Positions 8,170 through 16,978 of a stretch of DNA of 62,887 nucleotides are shown one piece after another (position 1 is the stretch's first letter; the number at the start of each line of letters is the position of its first letter). The notes beneath the pieces are model-generated. The model was not told the DNA's origin, did no database searches, and saw only the letters and a list, made by a program, of their open reading frames with translations. The DNA comes from Prevotella sp. GTDB lineage: Bacteria > Bacteroidota > Bacteroidia > Bacteroidales > Bacteroidaceae. Where the stretch lies: the NCBI GenBank assembly GCA_017400455.1, contig JAFPTC010000025.1:1-62887 (forward strand). The letters are read 5' to 3'. A program made the position numbers and the translations under genes.

Positions 8170-9714
8170 TCAGTCTTTCTTATAGCACTCAAAGATTCTG
8201 TTCACCGTCTCGCGCTCCAGCTTAGGAGTGACAAGGCTGGAGAGCCACACCACGGGGAAGCCTCCCAGCATGGCAATGGCACCGCAGTTGATGGGGTTGA
8301 TGGGGTTTCCCAGCATCATGTTCACCACCGTCAGTCCCACGCCCCACACGAAGCAGGCCCAGACGCTGAGGCGCGTCACGCCCCGCCAGTAGAGGCCCAT
8401 CATGAACGGAGCGAGGAAGGCTCCGGCCAAGGCTCCCCAGGAGATGCCCATGAGCTGGGCAATGAACGTGGGCGGGTTCAGCGCTATGAGCAGCGAGATG
8501 GCAATGAAGAACATGATGAGCACGCGCATCACCACCACCTTTCGGCGTTCTATCTTCTCGGCCACGATGTCGTCGATGGCGCCTTCTTCCACCTCGCCTG
8601 GCAGCGACTTCTTGTCGCGATAGATGAGGTCGAGGGTCATCGTGCTCGACGAGGTGAGCACCAGCGAGGCCAGCGTAGACATCGATGCCGACAGCACCAG
8701 CAGCACCACCAGGGCGATGAGCACATCGGGCAGGGTGACCAGCATGGCGGGCACGATGCTGTCGAAGGCTATCTTTCCATTGGCCATCACGGGTTCATAG
8801 AGGCGGCCGAAGCCTCCCAGGAAGTAGCAGCCGCCGGCCACCACGAGGGCGAAGACCGTCGAGATGATGGTGCCGCGACGGATGGCACTCTCATCGGTGA
8901 TGCTATAGAACTTGCCCACCATCTGCGGCAGGCCCCAGGTGCCTAACGAGGTGAGGATGACCACGCCCAGGAGGCCCCACGGGTCGGGACCGAAGAGCGA
9001 GGCGAAGACGCCCGTTCCGTCGGTTGCGTTGCCAACGGAACTTGCTGGACTGTCGGCGGGAATGGAGGCCAGCTTCTCAACGGCGGCCGAGAGTCCTCCC
9101 TGGCTGGCCAGCACGGCGGCAATGACGGCCACGATGCCGAACAGCATGATGATGCCCTGAATGAAATCGTTCATGGCCGTGGCCTTATAGCCGCCGAGGA
9201 TGACATAGACGGCCGTGAGGATGGCCATGATGATGACGCAATACTCGTATGGAATGCCGAAGCCCATCTCGAAAAGCGTGGAGATGCCTTTATAGACGCC
9301 TGCGGTATAGGGAATGAGGAAGACGAAAGCGATGACCGATGCCGCCACACGCAGCCCCTGATCCTGGAAACGAGTACCGAAGAAGTCGGGCATGGTGCGG
9401 CTTTCGATGTGCTGCGTCATCAGCTTTGTGCGCCGGCCCAGCACAAGCCAGGCCAGCAGCGAGCCAATGACGGCATTGCCAATGCCTATCCACGTGCTGG
9501 AAAGTCCATATTTCCAGCCAAACTGCCCGGCGTAGCCCACGAAGACCACGGCCGAGAAATAGCTCGTGCCATAGGCAAAGGCCGTCAGCCATGGGCCCAC
9601 GGCGCGACCGCCCAACACGAAACCGTCAACACTGCTGGCCTGCTTACGGGTGTAGACACCCACGCCAATCATCACGGCCAGGAAGATGATGGTAAGAAGA
9701 ACTTTGATAACCAT
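8170..9714 (-). CDS. Sodium:solute symporter (SSS/SLC5 family)
   Basis: 514 residues with about 13 hydrophobic helices. The N-terminus fits the family (VDGFVLGGRAVGPWLTAFAYGTSYFSAV), as does the later segment QMVGKFYSITDES. An insertion of about 30 polar residues (KLASIPADSPASSVGNATDG) sits in a loop. It moves a solute across the inner membrane with sodium; related proteins carry proline, sugars or sialic acid, and the substrate cannot be told here. It follows the porin gene by 14 bp, so the pair likely forms one outer- plus inner-membrane uptake route. Confidence 0.85.
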   Translation of the reverse strand: MVIKVLLTIIFLAVMIGVGVYTRKQASSVDGFVLGGRAVGPWLTAFAYGTSYFSAVVFVGYAGQFGWKYGLSSTWIGIGNAVIGSLLAWLVLGRRTKLMTQHIESRTMPDFFGTRFQDQGLRVAASVIAFVFLIPYTAGVYKGISTLFEMGFGIPYEYCVIIMAILTAVYVILGGYKATAMNDFIQGIIMLFGIVAVIAAVLASQGGLSAAVEKLASIPADSPASSVGNATDGTGVFASLFGPDPWGLLGVVILTSLGTWGLPQMVGKFYSITDESAIRRGTIISTVFALVVAGGCYFLGGFGRLYEPVMANGKIAFDSIVPAMLVTLPDVLIALVVLLVLSASMSTLASLVLTSSSTMTLDLIYRDKKSLPGEVEEGAIDDIVAEKIERRKVVVMRVLIMFFIAISLLIALNPPTFIAQLMGISWGALAGAFLAPFMMGLYWRGVTRLSVWACFVWGVGLTVVNMMLGNPINPINCGAIAMLGGFPVVWLSSLVTPKLERETVNRIFECYKKD

Positions 9715-9728
9715 AGCTGTAAACGCTT

Positions 9729-10802
9729 TTATTTTGCCCAGTCGAAGCGCACCTGCATCTGTGCCATGATGGCGTGGCAGGCCGTGTGATGGAAGCCGCC
9801 GGCCAGGGCAGCGTTCTTATAGACGTACTGAAGCTGGAAACGGTTTTTCTTGAAGAACCACCACTGCACGCCGAAGATGGCTTTATGCTGGTCGTAGTCC
9901 AAGTCGGTGTTGAAGTTGAAATAGTCGTAGCTGCCCACCAGGTCTACGCCCTTGCCCAGGGGCACGTTGCCCGTCAGGTAAGCGCCTCGGCTGGTGGTGT
10001 TCTTGTCCTTGCCCTCCAGATATTCACCATGAAGGTTCAGCGCAGCCGATTTATAGTCGAAGCCCACCGTCCAGCGGTTGCGCTTGTAGTTCTCGCCAGG
10101 CGTGATGTCGGGAATGTAGGGCGATGCCGCCACGGCGTGGCCTCGGCCTATTTGGCCCGTAGCCACCAGGTTCAGTCCCTTCACGGGGCGATATTCCAGG
10201 CGGCCGATGAAGTCCTTCTCGGCGTTCTGGTCTTTGCGGTTGATGCCCTGTCCGTTCATCACGTCAATCTCGTAGCGCAGCTTCTGGTCGTTGGTCTCGC
10301 CAAAGACCGCCAGGCCGAGGTCGCGGCCATACTGCACGCCCAGCAGCGGGTCGCTGCCGCAGCCTGTCAGGTAGGTCACGCCCTCTGAATAGACGTCGAT
10401 GGCCTCCATGGACGTGGGCGAAAGTGGATTTTCGTAGGAGAGACCGTTTTTAAACTGTCCCAGGCGAACGGTCAGCGCCTTGTTTTTGCTGAAGCGATAG
10501 TCCATGTAGTATTCTTGTACCACGCTGCTGAAATCGTGCATGAACAAGAACGACACACGGTCGGTGATTTGTGCGTTGGCCCAGAACAGCGTGCGCTTCA
10601 GCTCGAAGGTATTCACGTCCTTCGCGTCGCTGTGAGTGTAGTTCAGCCCGCCCTGTGCATAGCCGTGCAGCTGGATGCGGTCGGCCACGTCCTTCAGCCA
10701 ATCATTACCCGAGGAATTTTCCCGTTGCCCCATGGCGGCAACGCTACTGAACACTGCCAGCGTCACTGCCAGTGTTCTCGAAATGCAAGTTTTACGTTTC
10801 AT
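9729..10802 (-). CDS. Phosphate-selective-porin (OprP/OprO)-like outer-membrane porin
   Basis: 357 residues with signal peptide (cut near AAMGQ) and a 16-strand-porin-like pattern. Motifs include IQLHGYAQGGLNYTHSD, RLGQFKNGLSYENPLSP, MDYRFSKNKALTVRLGQ and a terminal aromatic strand (QMQVRFDWAK). Although named for phosphate, Bacteroidetes members carry many anions or small solutes. First gene of an operon with the sodium symporter 14 bp downstream. The minus-strand -7 box at 10842-10849 gives a leader of about 35 nt. Confidence 0.8.
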   Translation of the reverse strand: MKRKTCISRTLAVTLAVFSSVAAMGQRENSSGNDWLKDVADRIQLHGYAQGGLNYTHSDAKDVNTFELKRTLFWANAQITDRVSFLFMHDFSSVVQEYYMDYRFSKNKALTVRLGQFKNGLSYENPLSPTSMEAIDVYSEGVTYLTGCGSDPLLGVQYGRDLGLAVFGETNDQKLRYEIDVMNGQGINRKDQNAEKDFIGRLEYRPVKGLNLVATGQIGRGHAVAASPYIPDITPGENYKRNRWTVGFDYKSAALNLHGEYLEGKDKNTTSRGAYLTGNVPLGKGVDLVGSYDYFNFNTDLDYDQHKAIFGVQWWFFKKNRFQLQYVYKNAALAGGFHHTACHAIMAQMQVRFDWAK

Positions 10803-10841
10803 TATGTCATAAAATTAAAATGAATTTAGTTCTTGCGGCGG

Positions 10842-10849
10842 CAAAGGTA
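10842..10849 (-). promoter_or_regulatory. -7 promoter box, porin/symporter operon
   Basis: TACCTTTG on the minus strand, about 40 bp before the porin start codon. Confidence 0.6.
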
Positions 10850-10913
10850 ATAAGAAAGTGACAAAAAGCCAAAGAAAAATGCTGAATTCTTTCACCATAC
10901 GGATTTTTCTTGC

Positions 10914-10921
10914 TATCTTTG
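10914..10921 (+). promoter_or_regulatory. -7 promoter box, Cys/His-rich gene
   Basis: TATCTTTG on the plus strand, about 30 bp before the ATG at 10953. Divergent from the porin promoter. Confidence 0.6.
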
Positions 10922-10952
10922 CAGCCGAGAACTGAACAGGCTAAGAAAAAGA

Positions 10953-11306
10953 ATGGCATATCAGGAGACTCGACGAAGACGCTTTTCCGCCCGTTTGCTA
11001 TTGGCAGTGTTTCTGCCAATGCTACTGCTGTCGTCGCTCCACATCCACGAGCAGAACCTGGCCGGCGCTGACCGCTGCACCGAGTGCGTGGAGCACCACT
11101 GCGGCGGCCACTTCACCCAGCTGACGGTGCACCAGCACGACTGCGTGCTCTGCCAGTTCGTCAGCCTGCCCTTCCTTTGGGCTGCCAGCGTCGCCGTTGT
11201 TTTCTTTGCCCCCAAGGTTGTTGCTTGCCGCGAGCAGGGAGTATGGGCCTGCCCCATGGTTTGTGTGGGCAACAGCGCCTCGCGTGCCCCACCCCATACA
11301 TTCTGA
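10953..11306 (+). CDS. Small Cys/His-rich membrane protein
   Basis: 117 residues: a basic start (RRRRFSARL), a hydrophobic segment, then an extracytoplasmic stretch dense in metal-binding residues (LHIHEQN, CTECVEHHC, HQHDCVLC), then a second hydrophobic segment and two more Cys. Its layout recalls small DUF2946-like proteins found with metal-uptake genes, but I cannot assign a family firmly. It lies 47 bp upstream of the His-rich TonB receptor on the same strand, so metal sensing, chaperoning or assistance to the receptor is the natural inference. Confidence 0.7.
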   Translation: MAYQETRRRRFSARLLLAVFLPMLLLSSLHIHEQNLAGADRCTECVEHHCGGHFTQLTVHQHDCVLCQFVSLPFLWAASVAVVFFAPKVVACREQGVWACPMVCVGNSASRAPPHTF

Positions 11307-11353
11307 CTGAGAGCGCAATCACCACCTTTCTTTTATTATAAACCAGATTCAGA

Positions 11354-13699
11354 ATGAAACAACTATATTTTATTCTGTCATTGCTGTGCATGAGCATGGC
11401 ACTGACAGCCGCCCCACTGACCGATGCGGCCACGCTACGGGGGCGAGTGACCGACGCCGCCAGCGGCGAGCCCGTCATGGGTGCCAGCATCTACCTGCCC
11501 CAGCTGAAGCAGGGCACCGTCAGCAACGCCCAGGGCGAATATCTGCTGACCAATATTCCCGCCACGCGCACCACCGTTCAGGTGAGCTACGTGGGCCATC
11601 AGACCATTATCGAAACCATTGACCTGCGCACCACACGCGAGAAGAACTTCCAGCTGCACGAGAACAACGCCATGCTGAGCGAGGTGGTGGTGAGCGGCCT
11701 GACGGGCAGCTCGCTCATTGCCCGTTCGCCTTCGCCCGTGAGCGTGGTCACTCCTCGCGAGCTACAGGAGACGGCCTCGACCAACATCATCGACGCCGTG
11801 GCCCATCAGCCCGGCGTGAGCCAGCTCACCACGGGCAGCGGCATCTCGAAGCCCATTATCCGAGGCCTGGGCTACAACCGCATCGTCGTGGTCAACGATG
11901 GCATCCGCCAGGAGGGCCAGCAATGGGGCGACGAGCACGGCATAGAGATTGACCCCCAGGCCGTACACTCGGTCGAGATTCTGAAAGGCCCCGCCTCGCT
12001 ACTCTATGGCAGCGACGCCATGGCCGGCGTGCTGGTGATGCACGAGGACCCCATCATGCCCCAGGGCAAGATGAAGGCCACCGTGGGCGGCGAGTACCAA
12101 TCGAACCAGCACCTCTACGACTACACGGCCAACTTCGCCGGCAACCGTGGCGGCGTGGTGTGGAACTGGCGTTGGAGCGAGAAGGATGCCGACGAGATGA
12201 AGAACCGCCGCGACGGCCGCGTACCGGGCTCGCAGTTCCACGAGCAGGCGCTCACCAGCATGCTGGGCACCAATCAGGCCTGGGGCTACAGCCACCTGAA
12301 GCTCTCGGCCTACCACCTCAAGCCCGGCCTGGTCACGGGCGAACGCCACGACGGCGTGCTGGAGCCTTCGGAGGCTTTCCAGAAAATCTATCACTACAAG
12401 GTGGCACTTGACAACTCCTTCCTCATAGGCAACGGCACGCTGAAGGCCCTCGTGGGCTATCAGCAGAACCGCCGCAAGGAGTTTGGCCACCACCACGGCC
12501 ACGACGAGCACGAGCATGAAGGCGAACTGGAACACGACCACGACGGCGACGAGGACGAAGCCCACGAGCATGAAGACGAGCACGACGCCGACACGCCGGG
12601 GCTGGACTTCCGCCTGCACACGGTGAACTACACGGTGAACTACCAGTGGTCGTCAGCCAGCAACTGGAGCTACGCCGCCGGCGTGGCGGGCATGTGGCAG
12701 CACTCCGAGAACCTGGGCCACGAATATCTCATTCCCTCCTACAGCCTCATCGATGCCGGCGCCTTCGCCTCGGCCACCTGGGAGCTGGAGCGGCTGACGC
12801 TGAGCGGCGGCCTGCGCCTGGACCATCGCCATTTGCACAGCTATGAGCTGACCGACAACGGCCAGCTGTGTTTCACCGGCTTCAGCCGCAACTTCAACGG
12901 CTTCACCGGCAGCCTGGGGGCCATCTACAACCTCAGCAGCCACACCAACCTGCGCCTCAACCTGTCGAGAGGTTTCCGTGCACCAAACCTCAGCGAGCTG
13001 GGCAGCAACGGCCAGCACGAGGGCACCTTCCGCTACGAGCTGGGCAACCACCAGCTGGATCCGGAATACAGCTGGCAGGCCGACCTGGGCATCGACTTCA
13101 GCTCGGAAATCATCTCGGCCCAGCTGGCGCTCTTTGCCAACGACATCACGAACTACATCTTCCTGCAACGGCTGGGCTCCGACACCGACCGCTACCAGTA
13201 TCAGGCTGGCCATGCCCGCCTGTGGGGCGGCGAGGCCCTGCTCGACATCCACCCCGTGGAGCCGCTGCATTTCGAGAACACCTTTTCACTTGTCAATGCC
13301 CGCCAGCTGCACCAGCCGGACGACGCCCGCTACCTGCCCTTCACGCCCGCTCCCCGCTGGACCAGCGACCTGCGCTACGACATCATCCGCGACGGCCAGC
13401 AATGGCTGAACAACACCTACGTCAGCGCGGGGCTGGAGTGCTACCTGCGCCAGAGCCATGTTCACACGGCCAACCAGACCGAGACGGCCACGCCCTCCTA
13501 CACGCTGTTCAACCTTGCGGCAGGAACGGACATCCAGCATCGCGGCCGTAGGCTCTGCTCGCTGTTCATCACCGCCCAGAACCTTTTCGACCGCGCCTAC
13601 ACCTCGCACCTCAGCCGCCTGAAGTATGCCGAGGGCGGGCCCATCTGCAACATGGGGCGCAACGTCAGCGTGAAGCTGGTGGTTCCCATCGTGCTCTGA
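11354..13699 (+). CDS. TonB-dependent receptor with His-rich loop, probable zinc uptake
   Basis: 781 residues: signal peptide, carboxypeptidase-regulatory-like domain (RGRVTDAASGEPVMGASIYL), plug (VVSGLTGSS...PIIRGLGYNRIVVVNDGIRQ, VEILKGPASLLYGS) and a 22-strand barrel. Residues about 376-414 form a loop almost wholly His, Asp and Glu (EFGHHHGHDEHEHEGELEHD and on). Such a loop is the hallmark of ZnuD-type zinc receptors; nickel, cobalt or copper are alternatives. The plug and barrel fit that branch rather than SusC. Probably co-transcribed with the Cys/His protein upstream. Convergent with GH97 across array B. Confidence 0.85.
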   Translation: MKQLYFILSLLCMSMALTAAPLTDAATLRGRVTDAASGEPVMGASIYLPQLKQGTVSNAQGEYLLTNIPATRTTVQVSYVGHQTIIETIDLRTTREKNFQLHENNAMLSEVVVSGLTGSSLIARSPSPVSVVTPRELQETASTNIIDAVAHQPGVSQLTTGSGISKPIIRGLGYNRIVVVNDGIRQEGQQWGDEHGIEIDPQAVHSVEILKGPASLLYGSDAMAGVLVMHEDPIMPQGKMKATVGGEYQSNQHLYDYTANFAGNRGGVVWNWRWSEKDADEMKNRRDGRVPGSQFHEQALTSMLGTNQAWGYSHLKLSAYHLKPGLVTGERHDGVLEPSEAFQKIYHYKVALDNSFLIGNGTLKALVGYQQNRRKEFGHHHGHDEHEHEGELEHDHDGDEDEAHEHEDEHDADTPGLDFRLHTVNYTVNYQWSSASNWSYAAGVAGMWQHSENLGHEYLIPSYSLIDAGAFASATWELERLTLSGGLRLDHRHLHSYELTDNGQLCFTGFSRNFNGFTGSLGAIYNLSSHTNLRLNLSRGFRAPNLSELGSNGQHEGTFRYELGNHQLDPEYSWQADLGIDFSSEIISAQLALFANDITNYIFLQRLGSDTDRYQYQAGHARLWGGEALLDIHPVEPLHFENTFSLVNARQLHQPDDARYLPFTPAPRWTSDLRYDIIRDGQQWLNNTYVSAGLECYLRQSHVHTANQTETATPSYTLFNLAAGTDIQHRGRRLCSLFITAQNLFDRAYTSHLSRLKYAEGGPICNMGRNVSVKLVVPIVL

Positions 13700-13710
13700 T
13701 CAGCCCACGT

Positions 13711-13803
13711 TTTCATGGGGAGGCTTCCCATGAAAAAATCTCACGTGAGAAATTTTCACGGGAAGGCCTCCCAGAAAAATTTCTCACGTGAGATTTTTTC
13801 ACG
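13711..13803. repeat. 43-bp palindromic array, locus B
   Basis: Cores at 13739-13750 and 13782-13793, 43 bp apart, opened by a variant palindrome CATGGGGAGGCTTCCCATG. It lies between convergent stop codons, 11 bp after the receptor and 18 bp before GH97. Confidence 0.95.
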
Positions 13804-13821
13804 CCGTGGCGCGACAGGTTT

Positions 13822-15867
13822 CTATCGCTGCAGGATAAGCCCGCCGTTGGGCTGTATTTCCACTTTTGCCTTGCCCTTCTTGTCAACCTTCAAGGTGCTG
13901 AGCGTGGGCTGGCCCGTCTTGCGGTCGTCAACGTAGTATTTCAGCTGCGTGCCGGCAGGGAAGATGCCAACGAGGTCGAGCGTGAGCTTCAGCGGCTCTT
14001 TGAGTGCGCTGAGGCCTGCCACGTACCAGTCGTCGCCGTGGCGGCGGGCCAGGACGACGTAGCGGCCGGGATAGCCGTCGATGAAGCGGGTCTCGTCCCA
14101 AGTGGTGGGCAGCGCCTTCAGCCATTCCACCTCAAAGGGCGGCAGCTCGTTCTCCGTCAGGTTGTTGGGCTGCATGGCCACACACTGCACGGCAGCCTGC
14201 ATGGTGATGCCGCTGGCCATCTCGAAGATGTCGGTGGTCTTGCGGGTGTGGCGGCTCTTGTTGTCCTTCGACAGGTATTTGTTCATGATGATGCCGCCCC
14301 AGTCCATCGAGGCCGACGCGTTGCGGCAGAAGGGGTGCATGGTCAGGTCGAAGGGCTGGCGCTTGGCAGCATCCTCGCCGAAGAACACGTTCTCCGAGGC
14401 CAGTACGGCTTCTGACGACACGTAGTTGGGATACATCCGTTCCCAGCCGCGTGGCAGGGTGCAGCCGTGGAAGATGCAGAGCAGGCCGTAGCGGTTGGCG
14501 TCGTAGAGAATGTCCTCGTAGAGCTTCATCGTCTCCTGCTTGTCGCCGCCGAAGAAATCGACCTTGATGCCCTTCACGCCTATCGACTTGAGCCATGCCA
14601 TCTCGCGGTCGCGGGCCATGGCGGTGTTCATGCACTGGCGCGGCGTCTGCGGGGCGTCGTTCTCAAAGCCGTTGCTGTTGTACCACAGCATCAGGCTGAC
14701 GCCCTTCTGCTGAGCATATTTCGAGAGCTGGGCCATGCGCTCGCGACCAATGTTGTTGTCCCACCAGTTGTCCACGAGGCACAGCTCGTAGCCCATGCTC
14801 GATGCCAAGTCGATGAACTTCACCTGGTCGTCGTAGTTGATGCTGTTGTCCTGCCAGATGAGCCAGCTCCAGGTGTAGCGGCCGTAGGGATTGACGCTGG
14901 CCAGCTGGGGGTTGAGCTGGTAGAGGGGCTCCACCACGTCGTACTGCACGGTGGTTTCAACAATGGGCTTCAGCGTCTCGCCCACGGTGATGGTGCGCCA
15001 GGGTGTCTCGCCGGGCAGGGCAATGCCGGGGGCCACCGAGCCCACGCCGTTGTTCTCGCCCTCCATGGGGTAAGCGATCTGATAGGAAGCCCCCCCTACG
15101 GCCCCCAAGGGGGCTTCTATAGATTTGCAGTCGGAGAGGCGGCTACCGCAATAGGCACTGCTGACGCCGGTTTCAGAGATGAGCACCCATCCGCCGTGCT
15201 CGGCATTTGCAGTTCCCCTTCCTTGGGAGGGGGTTGGGGGAAGGCCGAACAGACAGGGAAAGGTGAATCCATGGCCATACTGCGAGCGCTGGGTCATGGG
15301 GGCGTCGGCCTGATAGACCTCCTCGTAGCTGGGCTTCGTGCGCTCCCAGCCAATCATCGGGTCGCTCTGCGGCGTGAGGAAGGTGGTGGTGCCTTCGGGC
15401 AGGCTGAAGCTGGTTTGCTCTGAGAGGATGACGGCACTCTTGGGATTGTCGCCTCGCTGGCGGGGAATGAGGTAGCGGAAGGCCACGTCGTGGTCGCCCA
15501 CACTGAACTGCATGCTCATCTTCTGCTTCTGCCCGTTCTCGAAGTCCACGGTCAGCAGGGTGGCCACATAGTGCACATGGCTCTGCTTGGCCTGGCGCAT
15601 CTCGTAGCATTTATCCACCTGTTCGGCCTTCGTACCCGTAATCTTCAGGCCTTGGGTGAAGTCGCCGAAGTTGGCCTTGAAGCCCAGTGCCGACGGCAGC
15701 ATCACCTGCCGGCCGTCGAAGGTCACGGCATAGGTGGGCCGTCCGCCCTCGTCGGTCACGGCCACTACCAGTTTTCCACTTGGCGAGGCCACCTGAGCCT
15801 CGCGCCCCAGCATTGATGCGGGCAGAGAAGTGAGCAGTGCCAGCATCAGCATCACAGTTTTTTTCAT
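13822..15867 (-). CDS. GH97 glycosidase, retaining type
   Basis: 681 residues: signal peptide, N-terminal beta-sandwich (ASPSGKLVVAVTDEGGRPTY), then a TIM barrel and a C-terminal beta domain. KGIKVDFFGGDKQ supplies the Asp nucleophile and YVSSEAVLASE the downstream Glu seen in retaining GH97 enzymes (alpha-galactosidase-like), not the inverting SusB layout. Likely periplasmic. Two short GC-rich palindromic elements are inserted in frame near the join between domains (15087-15116 and 15211-15244), adding residues such as APLGAVGGA and PPTPSQGRG. Single gene with its own -7 box. Confidence 0.88.
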   Translation of the reverse strand: MKKTVMLMLALLTSLPASMLGREAQVASPSGKLVVAVTDEGGRPTYAVTFDGRQVMLPSALGFKANFGDFTQGLKITGTKAEQVDKCYEMRQAKQSHVHYVATLLTVDFENGQKQKMSMQFSVGDHDVAFRYLIPRQRGDNPKSAVILSEQTSFSLPEGTTTFLTPQSDPMIGWERTKPSYEEVYQADAPMTQRSQYGHGFTFPCLFGLPPTPSQGRGTANAEHGGWVLISETGVSSAYCGSRLSDCKSIEAPLGAVGGASYQIAYPMEGENNGVGSVAPGIALPGETPWRTITVGETLKPIVETTVQYDVVEPLYQLNPQLASVNPYGRYTWSWLIWQDNSINYDDQVKFIDLASSMGYELCLVDNWWDNNIGRERMAQLSKYAQQKGVSLMLWYNSNGFENDAPQTPRQCMNTAMARDREMAWLKSIGVKGIKVDFFGGDKQETMKLYEDILYDANRYGLLCIFHGCTLPRGWERMYPNYVSSEAVLASENVFFGEDAAKRQPFDLTMHPFCRNASASMDWGGIIMNKYLSKDNKSRHTRKTTDIFEMASGITMQAAVQCVAMQPNNLTENELPPFEVEWLKALPTTWDETRFIDGYPGRYVVLARRHGDDWYVAGLSALKEPLKLTLDLVGIFPAGTQLKYYVDDRKTGQPTLSTLKVDKKGKAKVEIQPNGGLILQR
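15087..15116. repeat. In-frame GC-rich palindrome inside GH97
   Basis: Arms AAGCCCCC/GGGGGCTT enclose a C-rich centre (TACGGCCCCCAA). The element keeps the frame and encodes EAPLGAVGGAS. It resembles GC-rich mobile micro-repeats common between Bacteroidetes genes. Confidence 0.65.
15211..15244. repeat. In-frame G/C-rich repeat inside GH97
   Basis: CCCCTTCCTTGGGAGGGGG followed by TTGGGGGAA. Nearly the same element occurs at 56429-56460 inside the GH3 gene. Here it encodes PPTPSQGRG. Confidence 0.7.
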
Positions 15868-15898
15868 ACGTTTTTTACGCTTAAATAGTTTCTGACGG

Positions 15899-15906
15899 CA
15901 AAATTA
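15899..15906 (-). promoter_or_regulatory. -7 promoter box, GH97
   Basis: TAATTTTG on the minus strand, about 30 bp before the GH97 ATG. Confidence 0.5.
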
Positions 15907-15949
15907 CGAAAAATTTCCGCATTTTGTTGCGATATTGTCAGAAAATTTA

Positions 15950-15957
15950 TACCTTTG
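15950..15957 (+). promoter_or_regulatory. -7 promoter box, three-gene GH9 operon
   Basis: TACCTTTG on the plus strand, giving a leader of about 40 nt before the ATG at 16004. Confidence 0.6.
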
Positions 15958-16003
15958 TCTTCGTAAATTATTTTTCAACGCACAAAATGACATCATTTAA
16001 GGT

Positions 16004-16954
16004 ATGAAGAAAGCACTCAGCATCTTTTTCTTTTTAGTGGCAGCGGCCACCAGTTTCAACGCTCATGGCCAGACGGTGACCGACGATGACATCTGGCGCG
16101 AGGTGGGCCTCAGCGAGGTGGACTTCCAGAAGTCAAAGAACTACTGCCTGCGCATCTATGGTTACTATCGCTTTGAGGACGACGGCGTAAGCTACTTCAA
16201 AGACCGCGAATTGAAACTTTATCGCGTGGACGAAGGCATCGTAGAGCTGGATGTCCGCTACAGCAAAGACGAGGATGACGGAGCTAAGGTCATCAAAGCC
16301 CGCAACCTGGTGCACCCCGAGAAGAAAGGCAGCTACATGGACTTCTACGAGCTGAAGCCCTACACCTTCCTGGAAAAGGCCCGAAGAGTGCCCAAGGTGT
16401 TCACCATTAAAAACAGCGGCGATACCACTGTCGTCTACTCAAAGAACGGGCAGGAGGGCTACGCCGTGAGGGACGCCAAGCGCAAGGAGCTGCGCATGAG
16501 CTACAATGCGCTGGCCCCCGACACCGCCCTTACCCTCAACGTCCTACTCGTCAAGGGTCACGTCAACCGGGCCCATGCTGAAGCAACCTACCGCTCCGAG
16601 GACGAGGACGTGCTTTATGTTCCGCAAGGCGACTTGAAGCACATCGTCTTTGAAGGCGACTTGGACATCAGCCTCTTTGGCAAAACCGTGCGTGACGTCT
16701 TCCATGAGCGCACCGAGTTCTACGTTGACAGCGTGGTTTATCTGACCAAGGACGAATACAAGGCAGCCAACCGCACACCCCTGAAAGAGCGCGCCAAGCG
16801 CTATGTGGACATGGACATCGACCAGCTGAAAAAGAAGCTGGGCGTGCCCCCGCTCTCGGCTGAAGTGCAGAACCGCATTGAGGCCCAGCGCGACTGGGAA
16901 GAGCAGCTTGAACAATGGATGGAGACCGAGAAAAAGAAAGTAGAGACAAGATAA
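16004..16954 (+). CDS. Unknown secreted protein, first gene of GH9 operon
   Basis: 316 residues with a clear signal peptide (cut near NAHGQ). No family recognised. The middle is beta-rich (KNYCLRIYGYYRFEDDGVSY, ELKLYRVDEGIVELDV). The C-terminal 60 residues are highly charged helix (ERAKRYVDMDIDQLKKKLGV to EEQLEQWMETEKKKVETR) and could be a coiled coil. Probably periplasmic or surface. 24 bp upstream of the barrel gene at 16979 and co-directional with GH9, so a role linked to envelope or beta-glucan handling is possible but unproven. Confidence 0.75.
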   Translation: MKKALSIFFFLVAAATSFNAHGQTVTDDDIWREVGLSEVDFQKSKNYCLRIYGYYRFEDDGVSYFKDRELKLYRVDEGIVELDVRYSKDEDDGAKVIKARNLVHPEKKGSYMDFYELKPYTFLEKARRVPKVFTIKNSGDTTVVYSKNGQEGYAVRDAKRKELRMSYNALAPDTALTLNVLLVKGHVNRAHAEATYRSEDEDVLYVPQGDLKHIVFEGDLDISLFGKTVRDVFHERTEFYVDSVVYLTKDEYKAANRTPLKERAKRYVDMDIDQLKKKLGVPPLSAEVQNRIEAQRDWEEQLEQWMETEKKKVETR

Positions 16955-16978
16955 TAATCATCATTAACAAATAAAACT

